Part shown: positions 1 to 8,867 of the stretch, one piece after another
Layout of the letters: each line of letters opens with the position of its first letter
Numbering within the stretch: the stretch's first letter is position 1
Source: Cereibacter ovatus
GTDB lineage: Bacteria; Pseudomonadota; Alphaproteobacteria; Rhodobacterales; Rhodobacteraceae
Assembly (NCBI RefSeq): GCF_900207575.1
Contig: NZ_OAOQ01000004.1
Span: forward strand, 62,001 to 126,000
Direction: 5' to 3'
Length of the DNA stretch: 64,000 nt
The notes under the pieces: generated by a model
What the model saw: the letters and a program-made list of their open reading frames with translations, nothing else
Databases searched by the model: none
Told to the model about the DNA's origin: nothing
Program-made: the position numbers and the translations under genes

Positions 1-1
1 G

Positions 2-652
2 ATGAGCGTGCCGCTTCTGGCGCTGGTGATCTCGCCGGTCACGGCGGCGGGGTTGCTCTTGCCGATTTATGTCGTGTCGGACCTGTTCGGGCTTTACGCC
101 TACCGGCGCGAGTTCGACGCCCGCGTGCTGAAGATCCTGATCCCGGCCAGCGCGGTGGGCGTGTTCTTCGGCTGGCTGACCGCCAGTGCGGTGTCCGAGG
201 CGATGGTGGGCGGCCTTGTCGGCCTGATCGGCGGGGCCTTCGCGCTGAACCTGCTGCTGCGCCGCACAGATCCCCCGGCAAAGGTCGCGCGGGTGACGCC
301 GGGGCTGCTGTGGGGCACCGCCACCGGCTTCACCAGTTTCGTCAGCCACGCCGGCGCCCCGCCCTATCAGGTCTATGTCTTGCCGCTGAAAATGCCGAAA
401 ACGGTGTTTGCCGGAACCTCGACCATCCTGTTTGCCTGGATCAACGCGGTGAAACTGATCCCCTATGCCGCGCTGGGGCAATTGTCGGTGGCGAACCTGA
501 AAGTCGCGGCCTGGCTGATGTTGCCCGCGGCGCTGTCGGTGTTTGCGGGCTACAGGCTGGTCAGGGTGCTGCCGCAGGATCTGTTCTTCCGCATCGTGAC
601 ATGGGCGCTGCTGGCGATCTCGGTCCGGCTGATCTGGCAGGCTTTCGGCTGA
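2..652 (+). CDS. TauE/SafE-family membrane permease, 5' end cut off
   Basis: This is a hydrophobic protein of at least 216 residues with about six predicted membrane segments and few charged residues, in the style of the TauE/SafE (sulfite exporter/DUF81) permease family. The visible start near MSVPLLALVISPV resembles the middle of the first conserved half of the family (a VPLLAL segment followed by a second helix). The true start therefore probably lies before base 1, and the ATG at base 2 is internal. Family members export organosulfur or sulfite-type anions, but the substrate cannot be told here. It reads toward mcl2 with an 88-base gap, so it may be a separate unit. Confidence 0.75.
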   Translation: MSVPLLALVISPVTAAGLLLPIYVVSDLFGLYAYRREFDARVLKILIPASAVGVFFGWLTASAVSEAMVGGLVGLIGGAFALNLLLRRTDPPAKVARVTPGLLWGTATGFTSFVSHAGAPPYQVYVLPLKMPKTVFAGTSTILFAWINAVKLIPYAALGQLSVANLKVAAWLMLPAALSVFAGYRLVRVLPQDLFFRIVTWALLAISVRLIWQAFG

Positions 653-740
653 ATTTCTGCGCCGCGGCAAATCAGGACTTGCCGAATATGCCGAAAATGT
701 GCTCCCAAGCGCAAGATTGTTGCTTTTGGGGAGAATCGTC

Positions 741-1598
741 GTGGCGCATCAGGCTCATCCGTTCCGTTCGGTGCTGTACATCCCCGGCTCGAAAGAGCGG
801 GCGCTGGAAAAGGCGCAGGGGCTGGCGGCCGACGCGATCATCTTCGATCTGGAAGATGCGGTGGCCCATGACGAAAAGATCCACGCCCGCGACCTGCTGA
901 AAAAGACGCTGGAAACCGCAGACTACGGCCCGCGCATCCGCATCGTGCGGGTGAACGGCATGGATACCGAATGGGGCCGCGACGATGTGGCGGCCTTTGT
1001 CGGATCGAAGGCCGATGTGATCCTGATCCCGAAGGTGTCGAGTGCTGCGGATGTGCAGGCGGTGGCCGATCTGATCCCCGACGTGCCGCTGTGGGCGATG
1101 ATGGAAACCGCGCTGGGGATGCTGAACGCGGCCGAGATCGCCGCCCATCCGCGGCTGACCGGGATGGTCATGGGCACCAACGATCTGGCCAAAGAGCTGG
1201 GCAGCCGCTTCCGCCCCGACCGTCTGGCGCTGCAAACCGGGCTGGGCCTCTGCCTGCTGGCCGCCCGCGCCCATGGGCTGACCATCGTCGACGGCGTCTA
1301 CAACGCCTTCAAGGACGAGGACGGCCTGCGCGCCGAATGTGCGCAGGGCCGCGACATGGGCTTTGACGGCAAGACGCTGATCCATCCGGCCCAGCTTGAG
1401 ATCGCAAACGAGGTGTTCTCGCCTTCGGCGGCCGAGATCGATCTGGCCAACCGCCAGATCGCCGCCTTCGAGGAAGCCGAGCGTCAGGGCCTTGGCGTGG
1501 CGGTTGTGGATGGAAAGATCGTCGAGAACCTGCATATCGTGACCGCGCGGCAAACTCTGGCCAAGGCCGAGGCGATTGCCGCGTTCAGGGCAAGCTGA
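741..1598 (+). CDS. mcl2: (3S)-malyl-CoA thioesterase Mcl2 (HpcH/HpaI-CitE family)
   Basis: This protein belongs to the CitE-like HpcH/HpaI aldolase family. IFDLEDAV (about residues 34-41), RVNGMDT, an ETALGML segment and MGTNDLAKELG are the usual metal- and CoA-site blocks. A GTG start at 741 is chosen over an in-frame GTG at 699 because GGGGAG lies seven bases before 741. It gives 285 residues, the length I recall for Rhodobacter Mcl2, the hydrolase that releases malate from (3S)-malyl-CoA in the ethylmalonyl-CoA pathway. The mesaconyl-CoA hydratase gene three genes downstream supports this. The alternative is Mcl1 lyase or an uncharacterised CitE paralogue. Only assay or phylogeny separates them. 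Confidence 0.8.
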   Translation: MAHQAHPFRSVLYIPGSKERALEKAQGLAADAIIFDLEDAVAHDEKIHARDLLKKTLETADYGPRIRIVRVNGMDTEWGRDDVAAFVGSKADVILIPKVSSAADVQAVADLIPDVPLWAMMETALGMLNAAEIAAHPRLTGMVMGTNDLAKELGSRFRPDRLALQTGLGLCLLAARAHGLTIVDGVYNAFKDEDGLRAECAQGRDMGFDGKTLIHPAQLEIANEVFSPSAAEIDLANRQIAAFEEAERQGLGVAVVDGKIVENLHIVTARQTLAKAEAIAAFRAS

Positions 1599-1606
1599 GG
1601 AACGAT

Positions 1607-2161
1607 ATGCTTCTGTTGATTCTGGGGGTCGCGCTGTGGTCCGCGGCCCATCTGTTCAAACGGGTGGCCCCGGGTCTTCGCCAGCCGCTGGGAATTGCCG
1701 GCAAGGGGATTGCCGCGCTTTTGCTGGTCGGGTCGCTGGTGATGATGGTGATGGGCTATCGTCAGGCCGATTTCATCTCGGTCTATGTGCCGCCGGCAGG
1801 CATGGGGCACGCCAACAACCTGTTGATGCTGTTTGCGCTGATCGTGTTTGGCGCCAGCATGTCGAAGGGCTGGCTTTGGACGAAGATCCGCCACCCGATG
1901 CTGTATGGCTTTGCGCTGTGGGCCTTCGCGCATCTGCTGGTGAACGGCGATGTGGCTTCGCTGATCCTGTTCGGCGGTCTTGGCGCGTGGGCCGTGGCCG
2001 AGGTCGTGCTGATCAACAAGCAGACGACGTGGGACCGCCCGCTGTCCGGCGGGCCAAAGCGCGATCTGGGGCTGATCGGCGTGGTGCTGGTGATGTATGG
2101 GCTGATCGCCCTTGTCCACTACTGGCTGGGGCATAACCCCTTTGCCGGAACCTACGCATGA
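1607..2161 (+). CDS. NnrU-family integral membrane protein
   Basis: This 184-residue protein has about five hydrophobic helices and the NnrU features of an early AAHLFKR motif and a central WLWTKIRHPMLYGF block with a HP pair near residue 100. NnrU was named from a gene linked to nitrite/nitric oxide reduction, and related isoprenylcysteine-methyltransferase-like membrane proteins (ZDS) act on carotenoids. A biochemical role is not established for this branch. It starts eight bases after mcl2 and its stop overlaps the next start by ATGA, so it should be co-transcribed with the mcl2-mch genes. No denitrification gene is in the window. Confidence 0.8.
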   Translation: MLLLILGVALWSAAHLFKRVAPGLRQPLGIAGKGIAALLLVGSLVMMVMGYRQADFISVYVPPAGMGHANNLLMLFALIVFGASMSKGWLWTKIRHPMLYGFALWAFAHLLVNGDVASLILFGGLGAWAVAEVVLINKQTTWDRPLSGGPKRDLGLIGVVLVMYGLIALVHYWLGHNPFAGTYA

Positions 2162-2361
2162 AACTTTACCGTCTGCTGACCGAAGATGACACCTCGGCCT
2201 TCTGCCACAAGGTGACGGCGGCGCTGAACAAGGGCTGGCACCTGCATGGCCAGCCCACCTATGCCTTCGATGCGGCACGGGGGGTGATGCGTTGCGGTCA
2301 GGCGGTGGTGAAGGACGTTCCGGGCACCTACACCCCCGAGACCAAGCTGGGAGACCACTGA
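2158..2361 (+). CDS. DUF1737 small protein
   Basis: This is a 67-residue soluble protein with the DUF1737 pattern: MKLYRLLT at the N-terminus, a central KGWHLHGQPT segment and a glycine-rich middle. The start overlaps the NnrU-family stop (ATGA) and the stop is immediately followed by the mch start, which argues for translational coupling. Family function is unknown. Its repeated position between ethylmalonyl-CoA pathway genes suggests an accessory role, but that is inference only. Confidence 0.75.
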   Translation: MKLYRLLTEDDTSAFCHKVTAALNKGWHLHGQPTYAFDAARGVMRCGQAVVKDVPGTYTPETKLGDH

Positions 2362-3393
2362 ATGAAGACCAACGCGGGCCGTTTCTTCGAGGATTACCGT
2401 CTGGGCGAGACCATCGCCCATGCCGTTCCCCGCACCGTTTCCGGCGGTGAGAGGGCGCTGTATCATGCGCTGTATCCGGCGCGTCATGCGCTTTATTCCT
2501 CGGATGAATTCGCCCGCGCCTGCGGCCTGCCGGCCGCGCCGGTCGACGATCTGGCGGCCTTCCATCTGGTGTTCGGCAAGACCGTGCCGGACATCAGCCT
2601 GAACGCCGTAGCGAACCTTGGCTATGCCGAAGGGCGCTGGCTGAAGCCGGTCTTTCCGGGCGACACGCTGCGCTCGGAAAGCACCGTCATCGGGTTGAAG
2701 GAAAACTCCAACGGCAAGTCGGGCGTGGTCTATGTCCGCACCCGTGGCCTGAACCAGCACGGCGAGGCTGTGCTGGAATATGTCCGCTGGGTGATGGTGA
2801 AAAAGCGCGACGAGGCCGCGCCCGCCCCCGAAGCGACCGTGCCCACGCTGGCGAAATCGGTCGCGGCCGCCGATCTGGTGGTGCCGGCGGGGCTGGATTT
2901 CACCCGTTACGACTTTACCCTTGCGGGCGAGCCGCACCGCTGGGGCGACTATGCCGTGGGCGAGCGGATCGACCATGTCGATGGCGTCACCATCGAGGAA
3001 GCCGAACACATGCTGGCCACGCGCCTGTGGCAGAACACCGCCAAGGTGCATTTCGATGCCACCAACCGCCCCGATGGCAAGCGGCTGATCTATGGCGGGC
3101 ATGTGATCTCGATGGCGCGGGCGCTGTCGTTCAACGGGCTGGCGAACGCGCAGATGATCGTGGCGCTGAACGCGGGCGCCCATGCCAACCCCTGCTTCTC
3201 GGGCGATACCGTCCGGGCGTGGTCGGAAGTGCTGGACCGCGCCGAGACGCCGGCCCCCGGCGTCGGCGCGCTTCGGCTGCGACTCGTGGCTGTGAAGCAC
3301 GGCACCGACCCCTTCGCGCTGAAGGGCGAAGACGGAAAATACAACCCCGGCGTGCTTCTCGACCTTGATTACTGGGCGCTGGTTCCACGCTGA
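2362..3393 (+). CDS. mch: Mesaconyl-CoA hydratase (MaoC-type hot-dog dehydratase)
   Basis: This 343-residue protein has two MaoC-like hot-dog halves. The N-terminal half carries FFEDYRLGETIAH and the C-terminal half the repeated WGDYAVGERIDHVDG pattern, followed by a conserved IYGGHVISMARAL block. The length and double fold fit mesaconyl-CoA hydratase, which interconverts (2R,3S)-beta-methylmalyl-CoA and mesaconyl-CoA in the ethylmalonyl-CoA and 3-hydroxypropionate cycles. It starts directly after the DUF1737 stop and lies upstream of sdh. The product chain leads through methylmalyl-CoA to glyoxylate and propionyl-CoA, and propionyl-CoA leads to succinate, so proximity to succinate dehydrogenase makes metabolic sense. 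Confidence 0.85.
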   Translation: MKTNAGRFFEDYRLGETIAHAVPRTVSGGERALYHALYPARHALYSSDEFARACGLPAAPVDDLAAFHLVFGKTVPDISLNAVANLGYAEGRWLKPVFPGDTLRSESTVIGLKENSNGKSGVVYVRTRGLNQHGEAVLEYVRWVMVKKRDEAAPAPEATVPTLAKSVAAADLVVPAGLDFTRYDFTLAGEPHRWGDYAVGERIDHVDGVTIEEAEHMLATRLWQNTAKVHFDATNRPDGKRLIYGGHVISMARALSFNGLANAQMIVALNAGAHANPCFSGDTVRAWSEVLDRAETPAPGVGALRLRLVAVKHGTDPFALKGEDGKYNPGVLLDLDYWALVPR

Positions 3394-3432
3394 TCCCGCT
3401 TCGCCGCGGGCGGCGGAACCTGATTGCGCAAA

Positions 3433-3467
3433 CATGTGATCACAAGGATGGGTCGCGTGATCACATG
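3433..3467. promoter_or_regulatory. Twin palindromes in an 11-bp inverted repeat upstream of sdhC
   Basis: CATGTGATCAC (3433-3443) and GTGATCACATG (3457-3467) form a perfect 11-bp inverted repeat with a 13-base spacer. Each arm itself contains the palindrome GTGATCAC. The two palindrome centres are 21 bases apart, about two helical turns, as expected for two regulator dimers bound on one face. A T7 run at 3473-3479 follows, so a hairpin terminator after mch is the rival reading. The regulator is not identifiable from sequence. Confidence 0.55.
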
Positions 3468-3610
3468 AGCGATTTTTTTCCGATTGCTGCCCGCTTTTGC
3501 GGCCTCGGCGGGCCGTGGCCCCCGTGACTCGGGCGAAAAAACCGCTATTGAGTGTCACCAGCGAGACAGCCGCCCCACCCGGCGGGGGCCGGCCAGCGAA
3601 AGGCAACGAC

Positions 3611-3994
3611 ATGGCTGAACAGAAGCGGGTCGAGCGGCCCCTTTCCCCCCATCTTCAGATCTACCGGGTGCAGCTGACCTCGACGACATCGATCTTCACC
3701 CGGATCACGGGGAACGGGCTGATCGTCGGAACCATGCTGGTGACCTGGTGGCTTCTGGCCGCGGCGCTTGGACCCGAGCAGTTCGCGATCGCCGACCGGG
3801 TTCTGACCTCGTGGTTCGGCGATATCGTCCTGCTGCTGTCGGTCTGGGCGCTCTGGTATCACTATCTGGCCGGTCTGCGGCACCTTTACTGGGACACCGG
3901 CAAAGGGCTTGAGATCAAGACCGCCGAAAAGCTGGGCATGGCCTGCATCGGCGGCTCGCTGATCCTGACCGTGCTGACCGTCATCATCATCTGA
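3611..3994 (+). CDS. sdhC: Succinate dehydrogenase cytochrome b556 subunit
   Basis: This 127-residue subunit has three membrane helices and belongs to complex II (succinate:ubiquinone reductase). RPLSPHLQIYR near residue 10 is the SdhC N-terminal signature. HYLAGLRHLYWD near residues 85-95 holds the haem-ligand histidine region. The reading frame is open further upstream, but the ATG at 3611 matches the family start and follows an AAGG-containing stretch. It heads the order sdhC, sdhD, sdhA, two lipoproteins, sdhB. A 217-base spacer with a twin palindrome separates it from mch and probably carries its own promoter. Confidence 0.95.
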   Translation: MAEQKRVERPLSPHLQIYRVQLTSTTSIFTRITGNGLIVGTMLVTWWLLAAALGPEQFAIADRVLTSWFGDIVLLLSVWALWYHYLAGLRHLYWDTGKGLEIKTAEKLGMACIGGSLILTVLTVIII

Positions 3995-4005
3995 AGGGGC
4001 GCCCC

Positions 4006-4377
4006 ATGCGTTACATCACCGCCCGCAAGCGCGCCGAGGGCATGGGCGCCGCCCATCACGGCACCGACCGGCACTGGTACATGATCGTCAGCGCGGTGGG
4101 CCTTGCGGTCCTGCTGCCGATCTTCGTCTATATCGTCGGCAACGCCATCGGCGAGGGCCATGCCCGCGTGATCGAGATCTTCTCGCATCCGTTCAACGCG
4201 ATCCTCTCGGGCCTTGTGCTGTTCTTCGGGATGCGCCACTTCGCCGAAGGCTCGACCATGATGATCGAGGATTACTGGCAGGGCGTGCCGCGCCGGCTGC
4301 TGGTGATCTGCGCCCAATCCTTCGCCTATGGCGTGGCGGCGATCGGGCTTTTCGCCCTCGCCAAGATCGCCCTCTGA
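4006..4377 (+). CDS. sdhD: Succinate dehydrogenase hydrophobic membrane anchor
   Basis: This is a 123-residue anchor with three membrane helices. The GSAHHGTDHW-like start region (here MGAAHHGTDRHWY) and the segment IFSHPFNAILSG, carrying the second haem-side histidine, identify it as SdhD. Together with SdhC it binds haem b and ubiquinone and holds the SdhA/SdhB dimer to the cytoplasmic face. It begins 11 bases after sdhC and is followed 11 bases later by sdhA, so the genes form one operon. Confidence 0.95.
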   Translation: MRYITARKRAEGMGAAHHGTDRHWYMIVSAVGLAVLLPIFVYIVGNAIGEGHARVIEIFSHPFNAILSGLVLFFGMRHFAEGSTMMIEDYWQGVPRRLLVICAQSFAYGVAAIGLFALAKIAL

Positions 4378-4388
4378 GGACTTGAACC

Positions 4389-6191
4389 ATGGCCGCTTAT
4401 ACTTACGAGACGCATGACTATGACGTCGTGGTGGTGGGCGCCGGCGGTGCCGGCCTGCGCGCGACGCTGGGCATGGCCGAACAGGGCCTGCGCACCGCTT
4501 GCGTCACCAAGGTTTTCCCCACCCGCAGCCACACCGTCGCGGCGCAGGGCGGCATCGCCGCCAGCCTTGCCAACATGGGGCCGGACAGCTGGCAGTGGCA
4601 CATGTATGACACCGTGAAGGGGTCGGACTGGCTGGGCGACACCGACGCGATGGAATACCTTGCGCGCGAGGCGCCCAAGGCCGTCTACGAGCTGGAACAC
4701 TATGGCGTGCCCTTCTCGCGCACCGAGGAAGGCAAGATCTACCAGCGCCCGTTCGGCGGCCACACCACCCAGTTCGGTGAAGGCCCGCCGGTGCAGCGCA
4801 CCTGCGCCGCAGCCGACCGCACCGGCCACGCCATCCTGCACACGCTTTACGGCCAGTCGGTCAAGAACAACGCGGAATTCTTCATCGAATATTTCGCGCT
4901 GGACCTGATCATTCAGGACGGCCGCTGCACCGGCGTGGTGGCGTGGCGTCTGGAAGACGGCACGATCCATGTCTTCAACGCCAAGTTGACGGTTCTGGCC
5001 ACCGGCGGCTACGGCCGCGCCTATTTCTCGGCCACTTCGGCCCATACCTGCACCGGCGACGGCGGGGGCATGGTGGCCCGCGCCGGCCTGCCGCTTCAGG
5101 ACATGGAGTTCGTCCAGTTCCACCCGACCGGCATCTACGGCTCGGGCTGCCTCATCACCGAGGGCGCCCGCGGCGAGGGCGGGTATCTGACCAACGCCAA
5201 CGGCGAGCGGTTCATGGAGCGTTACGCTCCGACCTACAAGGATCTCGCCAGTCGTGATGTGGTCTCGCGCTGCATGACGCTCGAGATCCGCGAGGGCCGC
5301 GGCGTGGGCGAGCATGGCGACCACATCCACCTGCACCTGAACCACCTGCCGCCGGAAACGCTGGCGCTGCGCCTGCCGGGCATCTCGGAATCCGCGCGGA
5401 TCTTTGCGGGCGTGGATCTGCACAAGGAACCGATCCCGGTTCTGCCGACGGTCCATTACAACATGGGCGGCATTCCCACCAACTACTGGGGCGAGGTGCT
5501 GAACCCCACCGCCGACGATCCCGACCGCGTGTTCCCCGGCCTGATGGCCGTGGGCGAGGCCGGCTGCGCCTCGGTTCACGGGGCGAACCGTCTGGGCTCG
5601 AACTCGCTGATTGACCTTGTGGTGTTCGGCCGTGCCGCGGCGATCCGCGCCGGCCAGATCGTCAAGCCGCACGAGTTCCATTCCGATGTGCCGAAGGACA
5701 AGGTCGATGCGATCCTTGGCCGGTTCGACGACCTGCGCTACGCCAAGGGCGCCATTCCGACCGCCGAACTGCGGCTGGAAATGCAGCGCACCATGCAGGC
5801 CGATGCCGCGGTGTTCCGCACCGACAAGACGCTGGCAGAAGGCGTCGAGAAGATGAAGGGCATCGCCGGCAAGATGGGCGACCTGAAGGTGACCGACCGT
5901 TCGCTGATCTGGAACTCGGACCTGATGGAGACGCTGGAGCTGACCAACCTGATGCCGAACGCGCTGGCGACCATCGTCGCCGCCGAAGCGCGCAAGGAAA
6001 GCCGCGGCGCCCACGCGCACGAGGACTGGCCGAACCGCGACGACGAAAACTGGCGCGTCCACAGCCTTGCGGTGGTCGAAGGCAACAACGTCCGGCTGGC
6101 CACCCGTCCGGTTCACCTTGAACCGCTGACGAAACAGGCCGAAGGCGGCATCGACCTGAAGAAGATCGCGCCGAAAGCGCGGGTCTACTGA
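4389..6191 (+). CDS. sdhA: Succinate dehydrogenase flavoprotein subunit
   Basis: This is the 600-residue catalytic subunit of complex II, oxidising succinate to fumarate. The FAD dinucleotide-binding motif [12 protein letters not shown] lies near residue 14, and the histidine that carries covalent FAD is in [10 protein letters not shown] (His48). The active-site stretch [21 protein letters not shown] follows, then the C-terminal flavoprotein domain. Length is normal. Its stop overlaps the next start (TGATG, one-base overlap), which couples translation of a small lipoprotein to sdhA. Confidence 0.97.
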   Translation: MAAYTYETHDYDVVVVGAGGAGLRATLGMAEQGLRTACVTKVFPTRSHTVAAQGGIAASLANMGPDSWQWHMYDTVKGSDWLGDTDAMEYLAREAPKAVYELEHYGVPFSRTEEGKIYQRPFGGHTTQFGEGPPVQRTCAAADRTGHAILHTLYGQSVKNNAEFFIEYFALDLIIQDGRCTGVVAWRLEDGTIHVFNAKLTVLATGGYGRAYFSATSAHTCTGDGGGMVARAGLPLQDMEFVQFHPTGIYGSGCLITEGARGEGGYLTNANGERFMERYAPTYKDLASRDVVSRCMTLEIREGRGVGEHGDHIHLHLNHLPPETLALRLPGISESARIFAGVDLHKEPIPVLPTVHYNMGGIPTNYWGEVLNPTADDPDRVFPGLMAVGEAGCASVHGANRLGSNSLIDLVVFGRAAAIRAGQIVKPHEFHSDVPKDKVDAILGRFDDLRYAKGAIPTAELRLEMQRTMQADAAVFRTDKTLAEGVEKMKGIAGKMGDLKVTDRSLIWNSDLMETLELTNLMPNALATIVAAEARKESRGAHAHEDWPNRDDENWRVHSLAVVEGNNVRLATRPVHLEPLTKQAEGGIDLKKIAPKARVY

Positions 6192-6508
6192 TGCGGGCCG
6201 CGGTCCTTCTTTCCGCGCTCGTGCTGGCGGCCTGCAACCCGCAGGATGTGGCCGACAGCGTCGGACGGAAGGCCGCGCGCACCGTCGTGGTGCCGGTGGT
6301 GCAGATGTATCTGCCGGACGCGGCGGCCGAGGGGGTTGCCACCTGCATCGTTCAGAACGCAACCGCCGACGAGGTGAAGGCACTGGCCCGCGACATCGGC
6401 GTGCGGGCCGGAACCTCGACGGTGCGGACGGTGCAGACCATCGCGGCCCGCCCCGAAACCGTGCGCTGCCTGCGCACCAGCGGCCTGCCGCTGTTGCCGG
6501 CGGTCTGA
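6191..6508 (+). CDS. Small putative lipoprotein inside the sdh operon (first)
   Basis: This 105-residue protein has a short signal peptide ending in a lipobox (VLAAC, Cys15), so it should be a membrane lipoprotein. The mature part is alanine- and valine-rich, with ADSVGRKAARTVVVPVV and two further cysteines that could form a disulfide. I do not recognise a characterised family. Its ATG shares one base with the sdhA stop, and it is followed three bases later by a second lipoprotein, then sdhB. A role in complex II or the envelope is inference from position only. Confidence 0.75.
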   Translation: MRAAVLLSALVLAACNPQDVADSVGRKAARTVVVPVVQMYLPDAAAEGVATCIVQNATADEVKALARDIGVRAGTSTVRTVQTIAARPETVRCLRTSGLPLLPAV

Positions 6509-6511
6509 CCG

Positions 6512-6802
6512 ATGCGCGTGGCCCTTGCCCTGCCGTTTCTGCTTCTGGCCTGTGGGCCGATCCCGGTCGATCAGGCCGAACGGATCTGCGCCGACCGTGC
6601 CCATCTTGCGGCGGCGCCGCGCGGCACGGCCGAGGTCGGCGTGGGCAGCGGCGGCCATGTCATCGGCGGCGTGGGCATCACCGTCACCTCGGACTATCTG
6701 ATGGGCCGCGATCCCGCCGCGGTCTATGACACCTGCGTTTACCAGAAATCCGGCCAGCCTCCGACGCGGCCGCTCTATTCCCGCTCAGACTGGAAGGGAT
6801 GA
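6512..6802 (+). CDS. Small putative lipoprotein inside the sdh operon (second)
   Basis: This 96-residue protein begins with a hydrophobic signal and lipobox LLLAC (Cys14). The mature part has a cysteine near residue 27 and another near 78, a glycine-rich stretch (GVGSGGHVIGGVGI) and a YDTCVYQKSGQPPTRP tail. No known family is recognised. It lies three bases after the first lipoprotein and ends three bases before sdhB, so it is surely expressed with complex II. The two lipoproteins are not obviously duplicates of each other. Confidence 0.72.
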   Translation: MRVALALPFLLLACGPIPVDQAERICADRAHLAAAPRGTAEVGVGSGGHVIGGVGITVTSDYLMGRDPAAVYDTCVYQKSGQPPTRPLYSRSDWKG

Positions 6803-6805
6803 ACC

Positions 6806-7582
6806 ATGGTCCAGCTCACGCTCCCCAAGAATTCCAAGGTCCGGACCGGCAAGACCTGGCCGAAACCCGCCGGCAAGAATGTCCGCAAATTCCAGATCTA
6901 CCGCTGGGATCCCGACACGGGCGAGAACCCGCGGGTGGACACCTACTTCCTTGACATGGACAAGTGCGGCCCGATGGTTCTGGACGCGCTGATCAAGATC
7001 AAGAACGAGGTCGACCCCACGCTGACCTTCCGCCGGTCCTGCCGCGAAGGCATCTGCGGTTCCTGCGCGATGAACATCGACGGGATCAACACGCTGGCCT
7101 GCATCTATGGTCTCGACGAGATCAAGGGCGACGTGAAGATCTATCCGCTGCCGCACATGCCGGTGGTCAAGGATCTGATCCCGGATCTGTCGCTGTTCTA
7201 CGCCCAGCACGCCTCGATCATGCCTTGGCTTGAAACCAAGACGGTCGAGCCCGCGAAAGAGTGGCGCCAGTCGGTCGAGGACCGGGCCAAGCTTGACGGG
7301 CTTTACGAATGCGTGATGTGCGCCTGCTGCTCGACCTCGTGCCCCAGCTACTGGTGGAACGGCGATCGGTACCTTGGGCCGGCCGCGCTGCTGCATGCCT
7401 ATCGCTGGATCGTGGACAGCCGTGACGAGGCGACGCCCGAACGTCTGGACATGCTGGAAGACCCCTTCAAGCTGTATCGCTGCCACACGATCATGAACTG
7501 CGCCAAGACCTGCCCCAAGGGTCTGAACCCGGCGAAGGCGATTGCCGAGATCAAGAAGATGATGGTCGAACGGGTCATCTGA
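6806..7582 (+). CDS. sdhB: Succinate dehydrogenase iron-sulfur subunit
   Basis: This 258-residue subunit moves electrons from SdhA-FAD to ubiquinone. The 2Fe-2S ligands are in CREGICGSC (Cys79, 84, 87) plus Cys99. The 4Fe-4S ligands start at [12 protein letters not shown] (Cys169, 172, 175), and the 3Fe-4S cluster uses Cys179 with the [14 protein letters not shown] block. All expected ligands are present. It is last in the operon. A GC-rich hairpin follows at 7606-7625. Confidence 0.97.
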   Translation: MVQLTLPKNSKVRTGKTWPKPAGKNVRKFQIYRWDPDTGENPRVDTYFLDMDKCGPMVLDALIKIKNEVDPTLTFRRSCREGICGSCAMNIDGINTLACIYGLDEIKGDVKIYPLPHMPVVKDLIPDLSLFYAQHASIMPWLETKTVEPAKEWRQSVEDRAKLDGLYECVMCACCSTSCPSYWWNGDRYLGPAALLHAYRWIVDSRDEATPERLDMLEDPFKLYRCHTIMNCAKTCPKGLNPAKAIAEIKKMMVERVI

Positions 7583-7605
7583 CCCGTCCCCAGCCAAGGA
7601 CCGGC

Positions 7606-7630
7606 GGCGGCCCCGATGGGCCGCCCCCTT
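7606..7630 (+). terminator. Possible terminator after sdhB
   Basis: GGCGGCCC (7606-7613) pairs with GGGCCGCC (7618-7625) around a CGAT loop, giving an 8-bp all-GC stem. Only a weak CCCTT tract follows rather than a clear T run. It lies 23 bases after the sdhB stop. It could be a terminator or only an RNA-stabilising hairpin. Confidence 0.45.
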
Positions 7631-7674
7631 CCCAGCCCGGGCAACCGATACCGATACGCGGAAAGGTTCCTCTG

Positions 7675-8745
7675 GTGGCTTTGCTGACCCTTGCGGATTT
7701 CGAAACCGAGGCCGAGGCCCGGCTTCCCCCCGCCATTTTCGCCTATCTGGCCGGTGGCGCCGGAGACGAGCGCAGCCTGCGCGCGAACACGGCCGCATGG
7801 GCGCGCATCGGGCTGATGCCGCGGCACCTGCGGCCGGTGGCGGGCGGCTCGGCTGCGGTGTCGCTGCTGGGGCAGCGGCTGGCCTTTCCCGCGCTGGTGG
7901 CGCCGATGGCGTTCCAGCGGCTGGCCTGTCCGGAGGGCGAGCGGGGCATGGCGCGGGCAGCGGCGGCGCAGGGCATCGGCATGGTTCTCAGTTGCCAGAC
8001 CTCGGTCGCGCCCGAGGCACTGGCCACCATCCCCGGTCCGCGCTGGTTCCAGCTGTATCTGCGCCCCGACTGGTCCGAGACACGGGCGCTGGCGGCGCGG
8101 GCACTGGCCGCGGGCGCATCGGTTCTGGTGGTGACGGTGGATGCGCCGCTGAACGGGTTGCGCGATCGCGAACAGCGCGCGGGCTTTGCCCTGCCCGCCG
8201 ATGTGCGGCCGGTGATGCTGGATGCGCTGCCCCCGGCCCCACCGCTGCCCGAGGGCGAAAGTCTGGTGTTCGACCGGCTGATGGCGCTGGCGCCGGGCTG
8301 GCAGGATCTGGCCCGCCTGTGCGCCGAAAGCCCGGTGCCGGTTCTGGCCAAGGGCGTGCTGTGCCCGGCGGATGCGCAGGTGGCGGTGGCGGCTGGCTGC
8401 GCCGGGGTGATCGTGTCGAACCACGGCGGGCGGGTGCTGGACGACACGCCGGCGCCGGCCAGTGTCCTGTCCGCGATCCGCGCCGCGCTGCCGGATCGGC
8501 CGGTTCTGGTCGATGGCGGCATCCGGCGCGGCGGCGACATCTTCAAGGCGCTGGCGCTGGGGGCGGATGCGGTGCTGCTGGGCCGGCCCGCCCTGTGGGG
8601 GCTTGCGGTGGGGGGCGCTGCGGGGGCCTCGCAGGTGCTGCGCCGGCTGCGCGACGAGTTCGAGGTGACGATGGCGCTGTGCGGTTGCGCCACCCGGGCC
8701 GAGATCGGGCCGGATCGGCTGGTCCTGCCCGCGGGCAGCCAGTGA
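7675..8745 (+). CDS. FMN-dependent alpha-hydroxy-acid oxidase/dehydrogenase
   Basis: This 356-residue TIM-barrel flavoprotein is of the L-lactate dehydrogenase/glycolate oxidase family. The N-terminal FAYLAGGAGDE motif, LAKGV (FMN-contacting lysine), SNHGGRVLDD (catalytic histidine and substrate arginine) and the phosphate-binding DGGIRRGGDIFKALALGADAV region are all in order. The start is GTG. Such enzymes oxidise L-2-hydroxyacids such as lactate, glycolate or mandelate. The substrate is not predictable here. It stands alone, convergent with the tonB gene. Confidence 0.85.
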   Translation: MALLTLADFETEAEARLPPAIFAYLAGGAGDERSLRANTAAWARIGLMPRHLRPVAGGSAAVSLLGQRLAFPALVAPMAFQRLACPEGERGMARAAAAQGIGMVLSCQTSVAPEALATIPGPRWFQLYLRPDWSETRALAARALAAGASVLVVTVDAPLNGLRDREQRAGFALPADVRPVMLDALPPAPPLPEGESLVFDRLMALAPGWQDLARLCAESPVPVLAKGVLCPADAQVAVAAGCAGVIVSNHGGRVLDDTPAPASVLSAIRAALPDRPVLVDGGIRRGGDIFKALALGADAVLLGRPALWGLAVGGAAGASQVLRRLRDEFEVTMALCGCATRAEIGPDRLVLPAGSQ

Positions 8746-8867
8746 CAGGGGGGCAAGTGATCGGGGCAGTGACAGGGGTGCCCCTTCACCGCAAGCGTGA
8801 CACGGGGCCGGGCGGACGACAGGCCACGGCTCTTGGCCCGTTTTCGGCACAAGTTGCCGCCCCCGCG

